From Epiperipatus broadwayi (Eukaryota; Onychophora; Udeonychophora; Euonychophora; Peripatidae): a DNA stretch of 64,000 nucleotides. Numbering within the stretch: position 1 is the stretch's first letter; each line of letters opens with the position of its first letter. Of this stretch, positions 1-11,231 are shown piece by piece. Location of the stretch: positions 5,639,276 through 5,703,275 of the forward strand of contig JAQFVV010006245.1 of assembly GCA_028023455.1 (NCBI GenBank), written 5' to 3'. A model generated the notes under the pieces. It made no database searches. It was not told where the DNA came from and was given only the letters and a program-made list of their open reading frames with translations. Both the position numbers and the translations under genes were made by a program.

Positions 1-1559
1 CTGGCCTTTTAAGTATCTCAATGGCTTCTCTGATTTTGCATTGGTAGAGATTATCACATCTGGATATGATCCTGGTACTAGAAAAATCTATTTTATGACC
101 TGAATCTATAGTATGGAGTGAGAGTGCTGATGATGATGAGTGTTGTTTAACTGCATTAGCATGCTCATCTCTCCTAACACTGATGCGACGATTACTCATA
201 CCTATGTAAGAAGCTTTACAATTTTTACATGAGATTTGATAGACACCAAGAGATTCAAGAGGGATTGAATCCTTAGGCTTGGTTATTATATTGCTGATCT
301 TTTGATGAGCAGAAAATGCTGTATCTATATTATAGCGTTTTAATATACGTCCGATACTGTCTGTAGTTCCTTTTACATATGGAACACAAATCCTAATAGC
401 TGACTTATCATCTTTTTGTTTCCTATTTTGTCTATTTTGGGCTTGAAATAAGGCTTTTTTTATAAATTTGTAATTATAACTATTTGCTAATAAAACACTA
501 TTAATATGATTTATTTCTTCTTTCAGATGTGCGTCATCTGAAAGATTAATTGCTCTATTTAAAAGAGTTTTGGCTACAGAAACTATCTGAGTTGGGTGAT
601 GATGAGAATGGAAATGTAAATATCTGTCTGTGTGTGCATCCTTTCTGTAAATAGAAAAAGATAAACTATTTGGTGTTCTGGTGACTAGAACATCAAGAAA
701 AGGGAGTTTTCCATCAGACTCTGTCTCCATTGTAAATTTAATATGAGGATGCATATTATTTAAATGTAAGAAAAAATCATCTAATGTATTTTTTCCATGT
801 TGCCATATGACAAAAGTGTCATCTATGTATCTGAGCCAAATGAGAGGTTTTAAAGATGATGATTCTAAAGCACGAGTTTCTATATATTCCATGAATAAAT
901 CAGCTATTACTCCTGAGATAGGTGAGCCCATAGGAGTACCAAAAACTTGTCTGTAATGCTGTCCATTGTATACAAAATATGTATTTAAGAGACAATGTTT
1001 AATCAAAGCAATAATATGGTCTGGTAAATTGCAACGTTGTGAGATTATATTTAAAGCTTCATCAATTGGAATGTTTGTAAACAAAGACACGACATCAAAA
1101 CTGACCAGAATGTCACTAGCATTAATTTTTAAACTTTTTAAAACAGAAATAAAATGAAGAGAGTTTTTAATATATGATTTAATAGATGGGATTGTAGGTT
1201 TCATGAAATCCGATAAGTATCTAGCTAAAATATGAGTTGGAGAACCTATTGCACTTACTATTGGACGAAGAGGGGTATCTGGTTTGTGAATTTTTGGAAG
1301 TCCATAAAATTTTGGACAGACACAAGATTTTTCACGAGGGATTATTTTATTTTTTATCTCTGTTTCAATAGGTGATTTATTAATAATAGCTTTTGTTGTT
1401 TTTTCCAAATATGTAGTATGATCTCTTTTTGATAGTTTATAAGTTTTATCACTAAGCAGATCTAAAATTTTATTATGGTAAATGTCACGATCCATTACAA
1501 CTGTGGCATTACCTTTATCAGCTGGAAGTACAACAATTGATTTGTCCGATTTTAATATT
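1..1559 (-). CDS. Penelope-like element RT/GIY-YIG protein, minus-strand copy (partial at both ends)
   Basis: Read on the minus strand, this copy has a continuous frame from about 1559 to the left edge, with an in-frame ATG at 1495. It carries the segment missing from the plus-strand copy: an ADKGNATVVMD motif just upstream of and including that ATG, then YGLPKIHKPDTPLRP, then the reverse transcriptase core (YIDD catalytic motif) and a GIY-YIG endonuclease entering the window edge. Penelope-like elements encode exactly this RT plus GIY-YIG pair and insert by target-primed reverse transcription. The 5' end is cut off at the junction with the inverted plus-strand copy, and the 3' end lies outside the window. 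The two copies differ at only a few sites (for example Leu versus His just before the GVYQ motif), so duplication was recent. I compared segments by eye, not every base. Confidence 0.85.
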
Positions 1560-2787
1560 TTAGCTAGATACTTATCGGATTTCATTAAACCTACAATCCC
1601 ATCTATTAAATCATATATTAAAAACTCTCTTCATTTTATTTCTGTTTTAAAAAGTTTAAAAATTAATGCTAGTGACATTCTGGTCAGTTTTGATGTCGTG
1701 TCTTTGTTTACAAACATTCCAATTGATGAAGCTTTAAATATAATCTCACAACGTTGCAATTTACCAGACCATATTATTGCTTTGATTAAACATTGTCTCT
1801 TAAATACATATTTTGTATACAATGGACAGCATTACAGACAAGTTTTTGGTACTCCTATGGGCTCACCTATCTCAGGAGTAATAGCTGATTTATTCATGGA
1901 ATATATAGAAACTCGTGCTTTAGAATCATCATCTTTAAAACCTCTCATTTGGCTCAGATACATAGATGACACTTTTGTCATATGGCAACATGGAAAAAAT
2001 ACATTAGATGATTTTTTCTTACATTTAAATAATATGCATCCTCATATTAAATTTACAATGGAGACAGAGTCTGATGGAAAACTCCCTTTTCTTGATGTTC
2101 TAGTCACCAGAACACCAAATAGTTTATCTTTTTCTATTTACAGAAAGGATACACACACAGACAGATATTTACATTTCCATTCTCATCATCACCCAACTCA
2201 GATAGTTTCTGTAGCCAAAACTCTTTTAAATAGAGCAATTAACCTTTCAGATGACACACATCTGAAAGAAGAAATAAATCATATTAATAGTGTTTTATTA
2301 GCAAATAGTTATAATTACAAATTTATAAAAAAAGCCTTATTTCAAGCCCAAAATAGACAAAATAGGAAACAAAAAGATGATAAGTCAGCTATTAGGATTT
2401 GTGTTCCATATGTAAAAGGAACTACAGACAGTATCGGACGTATATTAAAACGCTATAATATAGATACAGCATTTTCTGCTCATCAAAAGATCAGCAATAT
2501 AATAACCAAGCCTAAGGATTCAATCCCTCTTGAATCTCATGGTGTCTATCAAATCTCATGTAAAAATTGTAAAGCTTCTTACATAGGTATGAGTAATCGT
2601 CGCATCAGTGTTAGGAGAGATGAGCATGCTAATGCAGTTAAACAACACTCATCATCATCAGCACTCTCACTCCATACTATAGATTCAGGTCATAAAATAG
2701 ATTTTTCTAGTACCAGGATCATATCCAGATGTGATAATCTCTACCAATGCAAAATCAGAGAAGCCATTGAGATACTTAAAAGGCCAG
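1..2787. repeat. Long inverted repeat made by two Penelope-like copies
   Basis: Position x on one strand matches position 2788-x on the other: the first base of the window pairs with 2787, and 966-1157 mirrors 1631-1822 with identical translations. The mirrored arms are 1-1233 and 1555-2787. The central 1234-1554 belongs only to the minus-strand copy. Head-to-head and tandem partial copies are a known habit of Penelope-like elements. Near-identity of the arms indicates a young rearrangement or an insertion product. Confidence 0.9.
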
Positions 2788-2861
2788 ATTGTATCAATAA
2801 GCGAGATGATACGTGCAAACTTCCTCCTATTTGGAAAGATTTCTTTAAAAAACATTCTTAA
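1482..2861 (+). CDS. Penelope-like element RT/GIY-YIG protein, chimeric 5' end
   Basis: This 459-residue frame starts with a true ATG. Reverse transcriptase motifs run in order: FDVVSLFTNIP (motif A Asp, about residue 70), GTPMGSPISG (motif B, about 124), WLRYIDDTFVIW (catalytic YIDD, about 158) and LPFLDVLV (about 201). A C-terminal GIY-YIG nuclease follows (GVYQISCKNCKASYIGMS, about 354-371, with a CxxC pair), then conserved Arg and Glu-His residues. These domains define Penelope-like retroelements. The first 24 or so residues are not retroelement protein: positions 1482-1554 are the antisense of the minus-strand copy, and they happen to be open in frame with the RT from ILARYL onward. The N-terminal ADKGN and PKIHKP segments are therefore absent and the protein is likely non-functional on its own. 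The stop is TAA at 2859. Confidence 0.9.
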   Translation: MSRSITTVALPLSAGSTTIDLSDFNILARYLSDFIKPTIPSIKSYIKNSLHFISVLKSLKINASDILVSFDVVSLFTNIPIDEALNIISQRCNLPDHIIALIKHCLLNTYFVYNGQHYRQVFGTPMGSPISGVIADLFMEYIETRALESSSLKPLIWLRYIDDTFVIWQHGKNTLDDFFLHLNNMHPHIKFTMETESDGKLPFLDVLVTRTPNSLSFSIYRKDTHTDRYLHFHSHHHPTQIVSVAKTLLNRAINLSDDTHLKEEINHINSVLLANSYNYKFIKKALFQAQNRQNRKQKDDKSAIRICVPYVKGTTDSIGRILKRYNIDTAFSAHQKISNIITKPKDSIPLESHGVYQISCKNCKASYIGMSNRRISVRRDEHANAVKQHSSSSALSLHTIDSGHKIDFSSTRIISRCDNLYQCKIREAIEILKRPDCINKRDDTCKLPPIWKDFFKKHS

Positions 2862-3040
2862 ATTTAACATTTTTGCTATTGGTGGGATTTTTAATGTTTT
2901 ATTCAAACCAGTGATTGTAGCGCCTCTACAACCGTCTTTCTACCTTTTTATAACTCTGTGGATGGCTTGTGTGACCAAGTCGAAACGTCAGTGTATTGGT
3001 ATTAAAAGTTTTTAACACGGATGAACCCGCAAAATATGTA
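2862..3040 (+). other. Non-coding 3' tail of the Penelope-like copy, hammerhead-like core
   Basis: The stretch after the stop codon contains a possible stem (GGCTTG at 2964-2969 pairing with CAAGTC at 2976-2981), followed at once by GAAA and CGTC at 2982-2989. This resembles the stem II-GAAA half of a hammerhead ribozyme, which is known in the repeated ends of Penelope-like elements. The upstream CTGTGGAT (2956-2963) departs from the canonical CUGAUGA, so activity is doubtful. The element probably ends before the TA microsatellite at about 3042. Confidence 0.45.
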
Positions 3041-3066
3041 TTTTATATATATATATATATATATAT
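3041..3066. repeat. (TA)n microsatellite
   Basis: An uninterrupted TA tract directly follows the Penelope-like 3' tail. It may be a target site or an end-associated simple repeat. Confidence 0.8.
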
Positions 3067-3745
3067 CATTATAGCCTTGAATCATAAATTCTATTTTGTT
3101 ACATATAACGACAAAGTGGTAGCTAGATTAATTGATGATTCTTGGTAACAAGTATATTGACATATTTGATTTATATGGTATACTAATTGTTGGGCATCAA
3201 GCATGGATTACACATCATTATATATAGTACAACCAATTCAATTTCATATTGAGAATCTTGAATTATAGACCTTTACTTTTACATATAGCATGCAATATCT
3301 TGTTATATATAGTATGTAACATGTTGTTATAAAGATTCATATGGTGTTAACAATTGCAGGATTGAAATGAATATGAGCAATGTTAGATATATTAAAACCA
3401 AATTAAATGTTAGAAACATAAGTTTTTAGAAAAATTTAACCAATGGATTTTTTAAAAAAAATTGAAAACATATATATATAATATTAAAAGTGATAATATA
3501 TATATAATATGATTTATAGAGATCAATATTTAAATAAATAATTATTAAATTGTGTTTAAAATATGAGTTAAGTGGAATAAAATTTTAATATAGACATAGG
3601 CGTTTAAAAAAATACACATATACCATATAGAACATCATAAGTATATATAAATAGCATGAAGTGGTAAAGAACTTTATGGTATAATATTTTATAGTTATAG
3701 AAATATATAAACTTTATTAATATTTAAATTAAGTTAAAATTTATA
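3067..3745. other. AT-rich spacer, possible 5' region of the following retroelement
   Basis: Only low-complexity AT-rich DNA with short TA tracts is visible. No coding signal or LTR boundary could be fixed. Confidence 0.5.
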
Positions 3746-5916
3746 ATGCTTAGAAGTGGAAAAATGTTTTCAAACAAAGTTACTGAATGTTCTAATCAAA
3801 TGCAAGATGATATGCAAAATGAACTAAGTGATGATATTAATAATATTATAGAACAATCATCATTAGTACCAGTACCTGGGGGTTCTACAACCATAATTGA
3901 ATACCCTCAAAAAACACAGAATTAAGATCAAGTGCTATTTCAAACACAAAATATAGTTGAAGAAGATCTAGATCAACCATCTAAAATTGAGATTAATCAA
4001 TTACTTAATGTTGCTACAACACAGGCTATAGATAGTAGCACAGCTATAATGCAAATGTTACAAATGTTTATGAATAAAATAGTAACATTAGTAGTTTGAA
4101 TCAAAAATTAGATGATGATAAAAAAATAGATGATAATAATACTAGTTTAAGAAATGACATGAATAGTAATAATATTAGTTTAAGAAATGATTTGAATACA
4201 AATATAAATAGTTTAAAAGATTTGAAAGATGAAATAACAGGAATTGAGAATAAATTATCTACTAAAATGGAATAATTAAATTTGAATGTAGATAATGTTC
4301 AAAGAGATAATATGGAAATTAAACAAGCATTAAATGATCTAAAGAATGAAATTGATGAAAATAATTCAAAATGTTAACAGTGATTTAGTGAATTCCAAAA
4401 TGACATCATAAATAGATTGAATATTAAATGTGTTGAAATATATAAAAATCAAGAAATTTTTTAAAGAAGAAGTAAAGGAAGAACAAAATAAAATACAGAA
4501 TGAAATCCAAGAAGAAAGACAAAAGACACACACAAGAATAGATCAACTATATACTAAACAAAATAATGAGATAGAGTCTCAAAATAATGTATTAGAGACT
4601 ATTGATCATCAACATAAAACTTTGGAGAGTAAAATAACTTTAATTGAAATTAATACAAATAAAGACAAAAATGTGTTGGAAAAATTAAAGGAAGATACTA
4701 CTGAGACTTGGAATAGAGTTAATAAAATAAAAGAATCAGCTGATAATAGATTTTCAATTATTGAAACACAAATATGTAAGAAAACACCAATTATAGATAT
4801 GCATCAGGTTGTAAATAATATTGATACCCATGGTAATAATCAAGAACAGGATCTTGGAGAAAATCATTTGGAAGTTATTCAAAAAGATCCACAACAAATA
4901 AATGACCCTTATGGTAGATCAAATTTTCAGTATCATGCAATGCCTGAAGTTGAAAATTTACCTAGTAATTTTAAGTTAGAAGGGTTAAATTTAAATACTT
5001 GTAGGGTTAACCATGAAAATCCAACATCAACCTCTCAGCTGAATGTTTTAGAAAAACAAAAAGTATATAATCATTCTATACCATATAATACAATTAATCA
5101 ATTTGTTAGGTTAAAAATGTTCAAGAGATCTCTCAATGAAGCTTCCATAGAACATATTAGAAGCTTTAATTTTCAGTTAACCAAAATTTATCAGAAGAAG
5201 AAAAAGTGATTATTGCATATAGTCAGTTACAAGGAGATGCATTAATGTGGTGAAAGTCCTTATCACAAACTCCATCTACTTATATGGAATATCAAGCATT
5301 GTTGGTTAAAAACTTCTGGAATAGGGATAAACAAGATGCTTTGCTATACCAAATATTCCAAGATAAATATAAGCAGATACTTGGAGAAACTTTGACAAAA
5401 TTTTTTCGCCGTCAGGTAACTAAATTAAGAACACTTAATACCTATCACTTAAATGAAGGTGAAATGATTAGAATAAAAAAAAATTTATCACTTAAAATAG
5501 AACAATCATTATTGTCTACTAATGTAAGAAGTACAGAACAAGTAGCAGAACTACTGAACAATATTGATATGAATCAAACTAATCTAACAATTAGCTTACC
5601 TGATAAAAAGAAAGAGGAAGCTTCAAATAATACCATATTCTATCAGAGAAGAAAGAATAATAAAGATACTAATTATTGGAAGGTAAAGACATCTCAAAGG
5701 AATATACCTTATAACCCCTCTCCTAAAATAAATCACGATAATTTGAATAAAATAAAAATAACTTCTAATAATCCGAAAAACCCTCCAAAACTGGGATGTA
5801 GTAAATATATACCCACAGTTTCACAAAAAAACAAACTAAAAGGGTACTTGAGGAAATGTTCCTCACTTCAAGAAACCAAATACCCAATGAGGAACTTGAA
5901 CCAAACCTTTACATGA
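3746..5916 (+). pseudogene. Decayed LTR-retrotransposon gag
   Basis: A broken gag-like gene. An ATG at 3746 opens a short segment beginning MLRSGK. Next comes a long Asn/Lys/Glu-rich coiled-coil region (about 4080-4880), whose heptad-like spacing is interrupted by stops at 3923 and 4273 and by frame changes near 4080, 4370 and 5190. From about 5190 a capsid-like core appears (QLQGDALMW, then FWNRDKQDALLYQIF and a Lys-rich helical stretch), with an in-frame TGA at 5251. The frame from 5284 continues, apart from the TGA at 5914, into a retropepsin, giving gag-protease order. No CCHC zinc knuckle was seen. The LTR-retrotransposon assignment rests on the capsid-like QGDALMW segment and the downstream protease. 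The family (Ty3-like or other) is not determined. Confidence 0.7.
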
Positions 5917-6359
5917 GAAATCACTAACATGATGTGTTCATGGGAAGATAAAACACCAAACTTTGTTTTACAAAGTTGCCCCATGATAGAGGTTTTGTTT
6001 GAGAGCTTTCTGGTTAAGGCATTATTAGATTCTGGTAGCTAAATTTCAGTGATATCAGAGAAATTTTACCAAGATATGTTAATTATAAATCCTAACATCA
6101 AAACCTTACCATTGAAATCTATGCAGGTTACCATGCCAACAGTAGAAAAGCTAAATTAATCCAAAAACAAATTTGGGTTGAGATTAAAATTGGCCAAACA
6201 ACTCTCTATCATGTATTTTTAATATTGAATGGTTTAATTCACATTATTTTAGGGGCAGACTTCCTACATTTGAACACTCATGTAATTGATTTCTATAATA
6301 AGACAGTTAAAATAAATGATGAAGTCTTTGAGATGAAATTACTTCCAAGATATTATTAA
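5917..6359 (+). pseudogene. Decayed retropepsin-like aspartic protease
   Basis: This lies in the same frame as the preceding gag segment, separated from it by the TGA at 5914. The active-site motif LLDSGS is visible at about 6022-6039, followed by a TAA at 6040 where a residue codon would be expected, then ISVISEKFY. A one-base frameshift near 6132 moves the rest into another frame, where the C-terminal flap-side signature ILGADFLHLN and IDFYNKTVKI is clear (about 6245-6315). Such proteases process Gag-Pol of LTR retrotransposons. The gene is dead because of two nonsense changes and a frameshift. Confidence 0.75.
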
Positions 6360-6589
6360 TTTGAAGTAATCGACTAAACTTTAATCGAATCACACCTATA
6401 CTATTTAAAAAAATATAAACCCATGACTAATGAACCCAAAATATTGGAAAAAAAGACATTTTACAAGCTCATAAACAACTTATTAAAATGGCAAATAATA
6501 GAAGTCAGAATAAAAAAATGCATTTACGAATTTAGTGTTTATAAAAACTTCCCATTCCTGTAAACCATTTGAGAATAAATATCATAAAT

Positions 6590-6730
6590 TTTATAACATA
6601 TACGAAGAATCTTATACTATCATTAAAAAGGCAGGTCCTTATGCATTTTGGATTAATCAAGAAGGAGAGATTTGTGGTATGTATAATTCATGAATTTTAA
6701 AACCTTGTTTTGGCTGTTTATAATGATATA
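6590..6730 (+). pseudogene. Possible integrase C-terminal remnant
   Basis: One frame reads KKAGPYAFWINQEGEICG and, after a stop, ILKPCF. This resembles the GPY/F module and the closing LKP(Y/F) motif of Ty3-type integrases. No reverse transcriptase or integrase core is visible between 6360 and 6590, so pol must be mostly deleted. The match is short and the call is tentative. Confidence 0.35.
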
Positions 6731-7005
6731 TAAAGAAATAAGGTGATCATCAAGATAAGTATATGGGCAATGTAAACCATATGGTTGTAAAAAAAATAAG
6801 AACATTAACTTTGATGAGGGTATTCTCTAATTAATATACAAATGTGATTATTGGGATGCCTTGAAATAAGTTAAAATAATGTAGTCAATTCATATTAATA
6901 AATGGATACTCTGATATTTATTTAGACCTTTTGAAATCCATGTCTTAAAGAAGCAGGAATAAGGCCAGTAAATATATTTGTGTTATCCAAGAAGGAAACA
7001 CAGCA

Positions 7006-7139
<134 letters not shown>

Positions 7140-9582
7140 TCTAAATTTTATCCATCAAAGTCCTTAATTTTTGATCATTATAAAAAAATAATATAACCCA
7201 AGTATAAGGAAGATGAAACAGTTAAAAATTATTCAACCTTTCATAAAATCCGAATATAAATGTAACTATATTATAGGAACATATTAAAATATTTTTTAGT
7301 GTTAAAATTTTTAACATAAATTAAAATTTTAACTCTCTAAGGAATTAGGAAATGTAATAGTAACTTTTAGTTAACGTAACATAGGACTACACTAAAATAC
7401 TTATACACTCATTTATAATTATCTCTAATTAAACTATTTATTAATCAAAATGTATTTGACTATTTTAATATGCATGCATATACATATATATACCATTTAT
7501 TTTAATAAAAATAAAATTAAAGTGATACGTATTTTAATGTTAAACATTTAAATAATCTAGATTTGAAATTGAAAAATAAACAATTTTATATATTTATTTA
7601 TTATATCTTAATATTTATTTATAACAATGAATATTTAAATCAAGCATGGAAAATTAAAACAAAAACATGCAATACAGACAATTCATTCGGTCTCTTGATT
7701 ATAAAATAGAGAAGAGGAAAATATTACTATTCTACATGGAAATTGAATTTTAATTATAATTGAAAAGTTTAACTTTTCCAAATTAAAATATTAATTTATA
7801 CATTTGGAAATTGAAATCTATGGATTAAAAAAGATTACAAGAAAAATATTTTAATTTTCTTCTAAATCTAAAAAAGAATAGTAACATAAAAAAAGAACAT
7901 CTATTTGAGTTATTGGAAACTACTATATTTTAATACTTCATTTTTCTACGTATATAAGTAAATTGAAAATAGTTATAAATATATAATGAATCTTACAATG
8001 TATAGTGAGTAAAGCAATTTTGTATTGTAAAGGTTTTGAAACCAACTTTCATGCTAATTTGAGATATTTATTGTGTAGAATGTCTAATAGAAAATGGAGA
8101 TTAAGAACATCAATCTTCAAAGGATATATATTTTATCTTATATCAACAAAGTCATTAGATAATGTTAATAATTTATCAATTTAGGATAAATAAATAATTG
8201 CTATACCAATGGATTAATATACTTCGCAGGAGAACTCCATTAGCATTATGAACTAGGGATTTAAAGATCCATTCTTATTTAACTCAGGAAAATAAGTTTT
8301 TCTTTATTTATATATTTTATATTATTATTTATATTATTTTAATATGTTTAATTTTATTAATTTTTTTTATTTCAAATTTGGTATCGTATCTTTATAGTAG
8401 TAGGAATACCCAAATTTAATTTTATAAACATAAACTAAAAGTTTGATAAAATTCATCAAAATTAGATGAAATATAAAAAAATGGATATTAGTTAACAGAT
8501 ATTAGAAACAAAATTATTATGTTTACCATATAATATAGTAAACGTATAATATACTTATTTATTATAAATATATATAAAACAAGTTTTACAATTGTAAATA
8601 ATACTTTCATAATAATAATTATGAAACATATGAACAGAGACTGAAAATGTATTAATAAGTTATTTAAATTTTTTTTTTTGAATTTATATATTGTTATATA
8701 TATCTGTTAATTTGAATTATATTCTTTTCTTTTAAAAAGTTTATTATGATATGAAATTTTATCATAGGGTATTGAATGGGGATATTATTTATTAATCTGT
8801 CAAAATGATATTTTCAGTAATATTTTATTTATCTTTTACATTACATTTTTATTGTTTATTAAATATTGAGTTATTAATTTGATCTCTCTGCCTAATCATT
8901 ATTATATATTATATTATATATTTATAAATAAATACTTTAATCATTATTAGCTACATAATAATTGTTTTAAATATATATATATGTTAATATTATAAACATC
9001 ATAGGAATATAATTTATTAGTCAATGCTTATATAAAGGCATATTATAAAATAACTTGTTTAAAATCATCTCTGAAGAGAGCCAATTGCAAATTTTCCATG
9101 AGTTTGAATATCATGTCATAATAGTGACTGAAAGAAAGATGAGAGATGGATGAACTAGTCTAAATTATATTTAAATTTGTCTAATGATTATTGAGCTAGC
9201 ATAATAAAGATGGATGTAATCATGGATTTAGCATTTCATCGTTTCATTTCCAGCATTCTACCTGAAGACCCAAAGTCCGATTGTAGTGAAATGTGCACTC
9301 TCTTTCTGGTGAAAACCGACATCCCGTCACAATATATATATATTGGGAGATGCAAAGCTTAAAAATGACTAATGTTTTAGTTTTTCTTTGTATATGTAAG
9401 TTAAACATGTTTATTTACTAACAATTTAAGATTGTTGGTAATTTAGTTTCACACTTTTTATTTAAAAATAATACTGCTGCAGCATATGATTCAAGTGAGT
9501 ATTCTTTTGAGTCATGCTGTTTGAAATTCAGACTTTATATTTATCTATAGATGGCATTGCTGAAATATCATAATGTTTGGGA
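7140..9582. other. AT-rich non-coding DNA
   Basis: No open frame, conserved motif or clear repeat was recognised. At 9240-9345 a higher-complexity stretch ends in ACCGACATCCCGTCAC next to a TA tract. A similar CGACCGATATCCCGTCAAC lies at about 17230, so this is probably the end of a dispersed element. Confidence 0.4.
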
Positions 9583-10328
9583 GGTCAATAGATGAAGCTT
9601 TACCAACACATCTGAACAAGCGTATTTTGTTTACATAAACGTCAAAAGAGTCAGAATTCACTATCTCTTTCATTGGCTCCACCTTCAGATCAGCTGATTT
9701 CAAGCTAATTTGCTATCATCAGTGAAGGGTAGGGACCAGAGAAACTAGATCTAAACACTATTCTCAACGTTTATGAAACAAGTTCCTACCAGTTTGCAAT
9801 CATGAATTTTTCAGACACATAATGTCTTCAAACCCAGCCTAACAAGCCAGATAGCTAAATGGGTCTGATATCAGTTCAGTTTCATGACATAGTAAAAGCC
9901 TCTGCAATATATATCATTGCAAAAACCTTCAAAGGTACATTTATGAAAAACAAAAACAAGTTATAAATCACATAACTTGCTATCGCTTACATTTATGATC
10001 AATAGATGGAGCTTTACCAAAACCTCCAAACAAGCGTATTTTGTTTACATAAACATCAAAAGAGTCAGAATTCACTATCTCTTTCGTTGGCTCCTTCAGA
10101 TCAGCTTATTTCAAGCTAATTTGCTATCATTAGTGGAAGTGTAGGGATCAGAGAAACTAGATCTAAACACTAACTCTCAGCGAACGAAAGAGATGGTGAA
10201 TTCTGACTCTTTTGATGTTTATGTAAACAAAATATGCTTGTTTGGAGGTTTTGGTAAAGCTCCATCTATTGATCATAAATGCAAGCGATAGCAAGTTACA
10301 TGATTTATAACTTGTTTTTGTTTTTCAT
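9583..10328. mobile_element. Family A foldback composite, copy 1
   Basis: One near-full unit (9583-9960) begins TAGATGAAGCTTTACC, contains CAGCTGATTTCAAGCTAA and a GGGTCTGA..TCAGTTCAG core, and ends near an A-rich CAAAAACAAG. It is followed by a second unit start and then by the same sequence inverted from about 10176. The arms of the inner palindrome are roughly 9945-10110 and 10180-10325, and the right end runs into (TA)n. No coding capacity is seen. Related copies lie at 10.85-11.23 and 44.47-45.57 kb. Looks SINE- or MITE-derived. Confidence 0.75.
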
Positions 10329-10367
10329 ATATATATATATATTAATTCTCACAGATAAACGATGACT

Positions 10368-10646
10368 TCATAGTATTATTTCCAGGAGCTTTGTGTAATA
10401 AAAATATAGTAGCTAAATAGCTGACTCTTCAGTACAATAACACATACTTTCCTTAGAGCTTCTTCTTTCTCAAATCATAAGAATGAGGAGAAAATAACAA
10501 AGGAAAAAATAATGATTTTAAATCTCACCATACACATTCTTATGATTTGAGAAAGAAGAAATTCTGAGGAAAGTGTTATACTGAAACATCAGCTACTTAA
10601 CTATTATATTTTTATTACACAGAAACTCCTGGAAATAATACTATGA
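10368..10646. mobile_element. Foldback element (family D)
   Basis: The ends TCATAGTATTATTTCC and GGAAATAATACTATGA are exact inverted repeats. The arms continue inward for about 110 bases with few mismatches (both contain the TTCTTCTTTCTCAAATCATAAGAATG type sequence in opposite sense), leaving a short AT-rich loop near 10500. There is no open frame. Origin unknown. Confidence 0.8.
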
Positions 10647-10847
10647 ATATATTATATATGTAATTTTATAATTGGATTTTATAATTAAAGATTATGAGGA
10701 TACTCGAAAGCACTTCTAAGTGGATAAAATTTTTAAAGTTATACTTTAAATATATCTAATTACGGTATTTACAAATATTCAGTTATAAGATTACGTATAT
10801 TGATTTGAAGAAATACAGACATCAAATTATATATATGATAAACAAAA

Positions 10848-11231
10848 CAAGTTATAAATTTCATAACTTGCTTCTAGCTTGCATTTCATGATCACTAGAT
10901 GGAGCTTTAACAATAGCTCCTAAACAAACTTTGTTTACATAAACGCCAAAAGAGAATTAGAATTCAATATCTCTTTCATTGTCTCCACCTTTAGACCATG
11001 GTTTCGAGCTAGTTGGCTCATGTCAGTAAAGGGTTGGAAGACTAGAAACTAGATCTAAACACTAACTCTAAAATCAGCATTTATCAACATGTTTCTATCA
11101 GTTTGAAAGCATGAAATTTCTGAGACACATAATGTCTTCAAATTCAGCTTAACAAACTAGATAGCTATATGGGTTTGAATTCAGTTCATTGTTTAAGAGA
11201 TATTGGTAAAGCTCCATCTAGTGATCATATA
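10848..11231. mobile_element. Family A element, single unit with inverted ends
   Basis: A single diverged unit shares the family A internal blocks (AAACTAGATCTAAACACTAACTCT and ATAGCTATATGGGTTTGAA). ATGATCACTAGATGGAGCTTTA near the left is inverted at the right end as TAAAGCTCCATCTAGTGATCAT. TA-rich tracts flank both sides. Confidence 0.7.

Noticed and set aside
966-1157. 63-codon plus-strand frame beginning MYTKYVFK (also found at 1631-1822 on minus)
   Set aside because: It is the antisense of the Penelope-like RT in both palindrome arms, not a gene.
3746-6359. Alternative genetic code, since many stops in the gag-protease fall at likely Gln codons
   Set aside because: TGA stops and frameshifts also occur, and the intact Penelope-like and transporter frames use standard stops. 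Decay explains it better.
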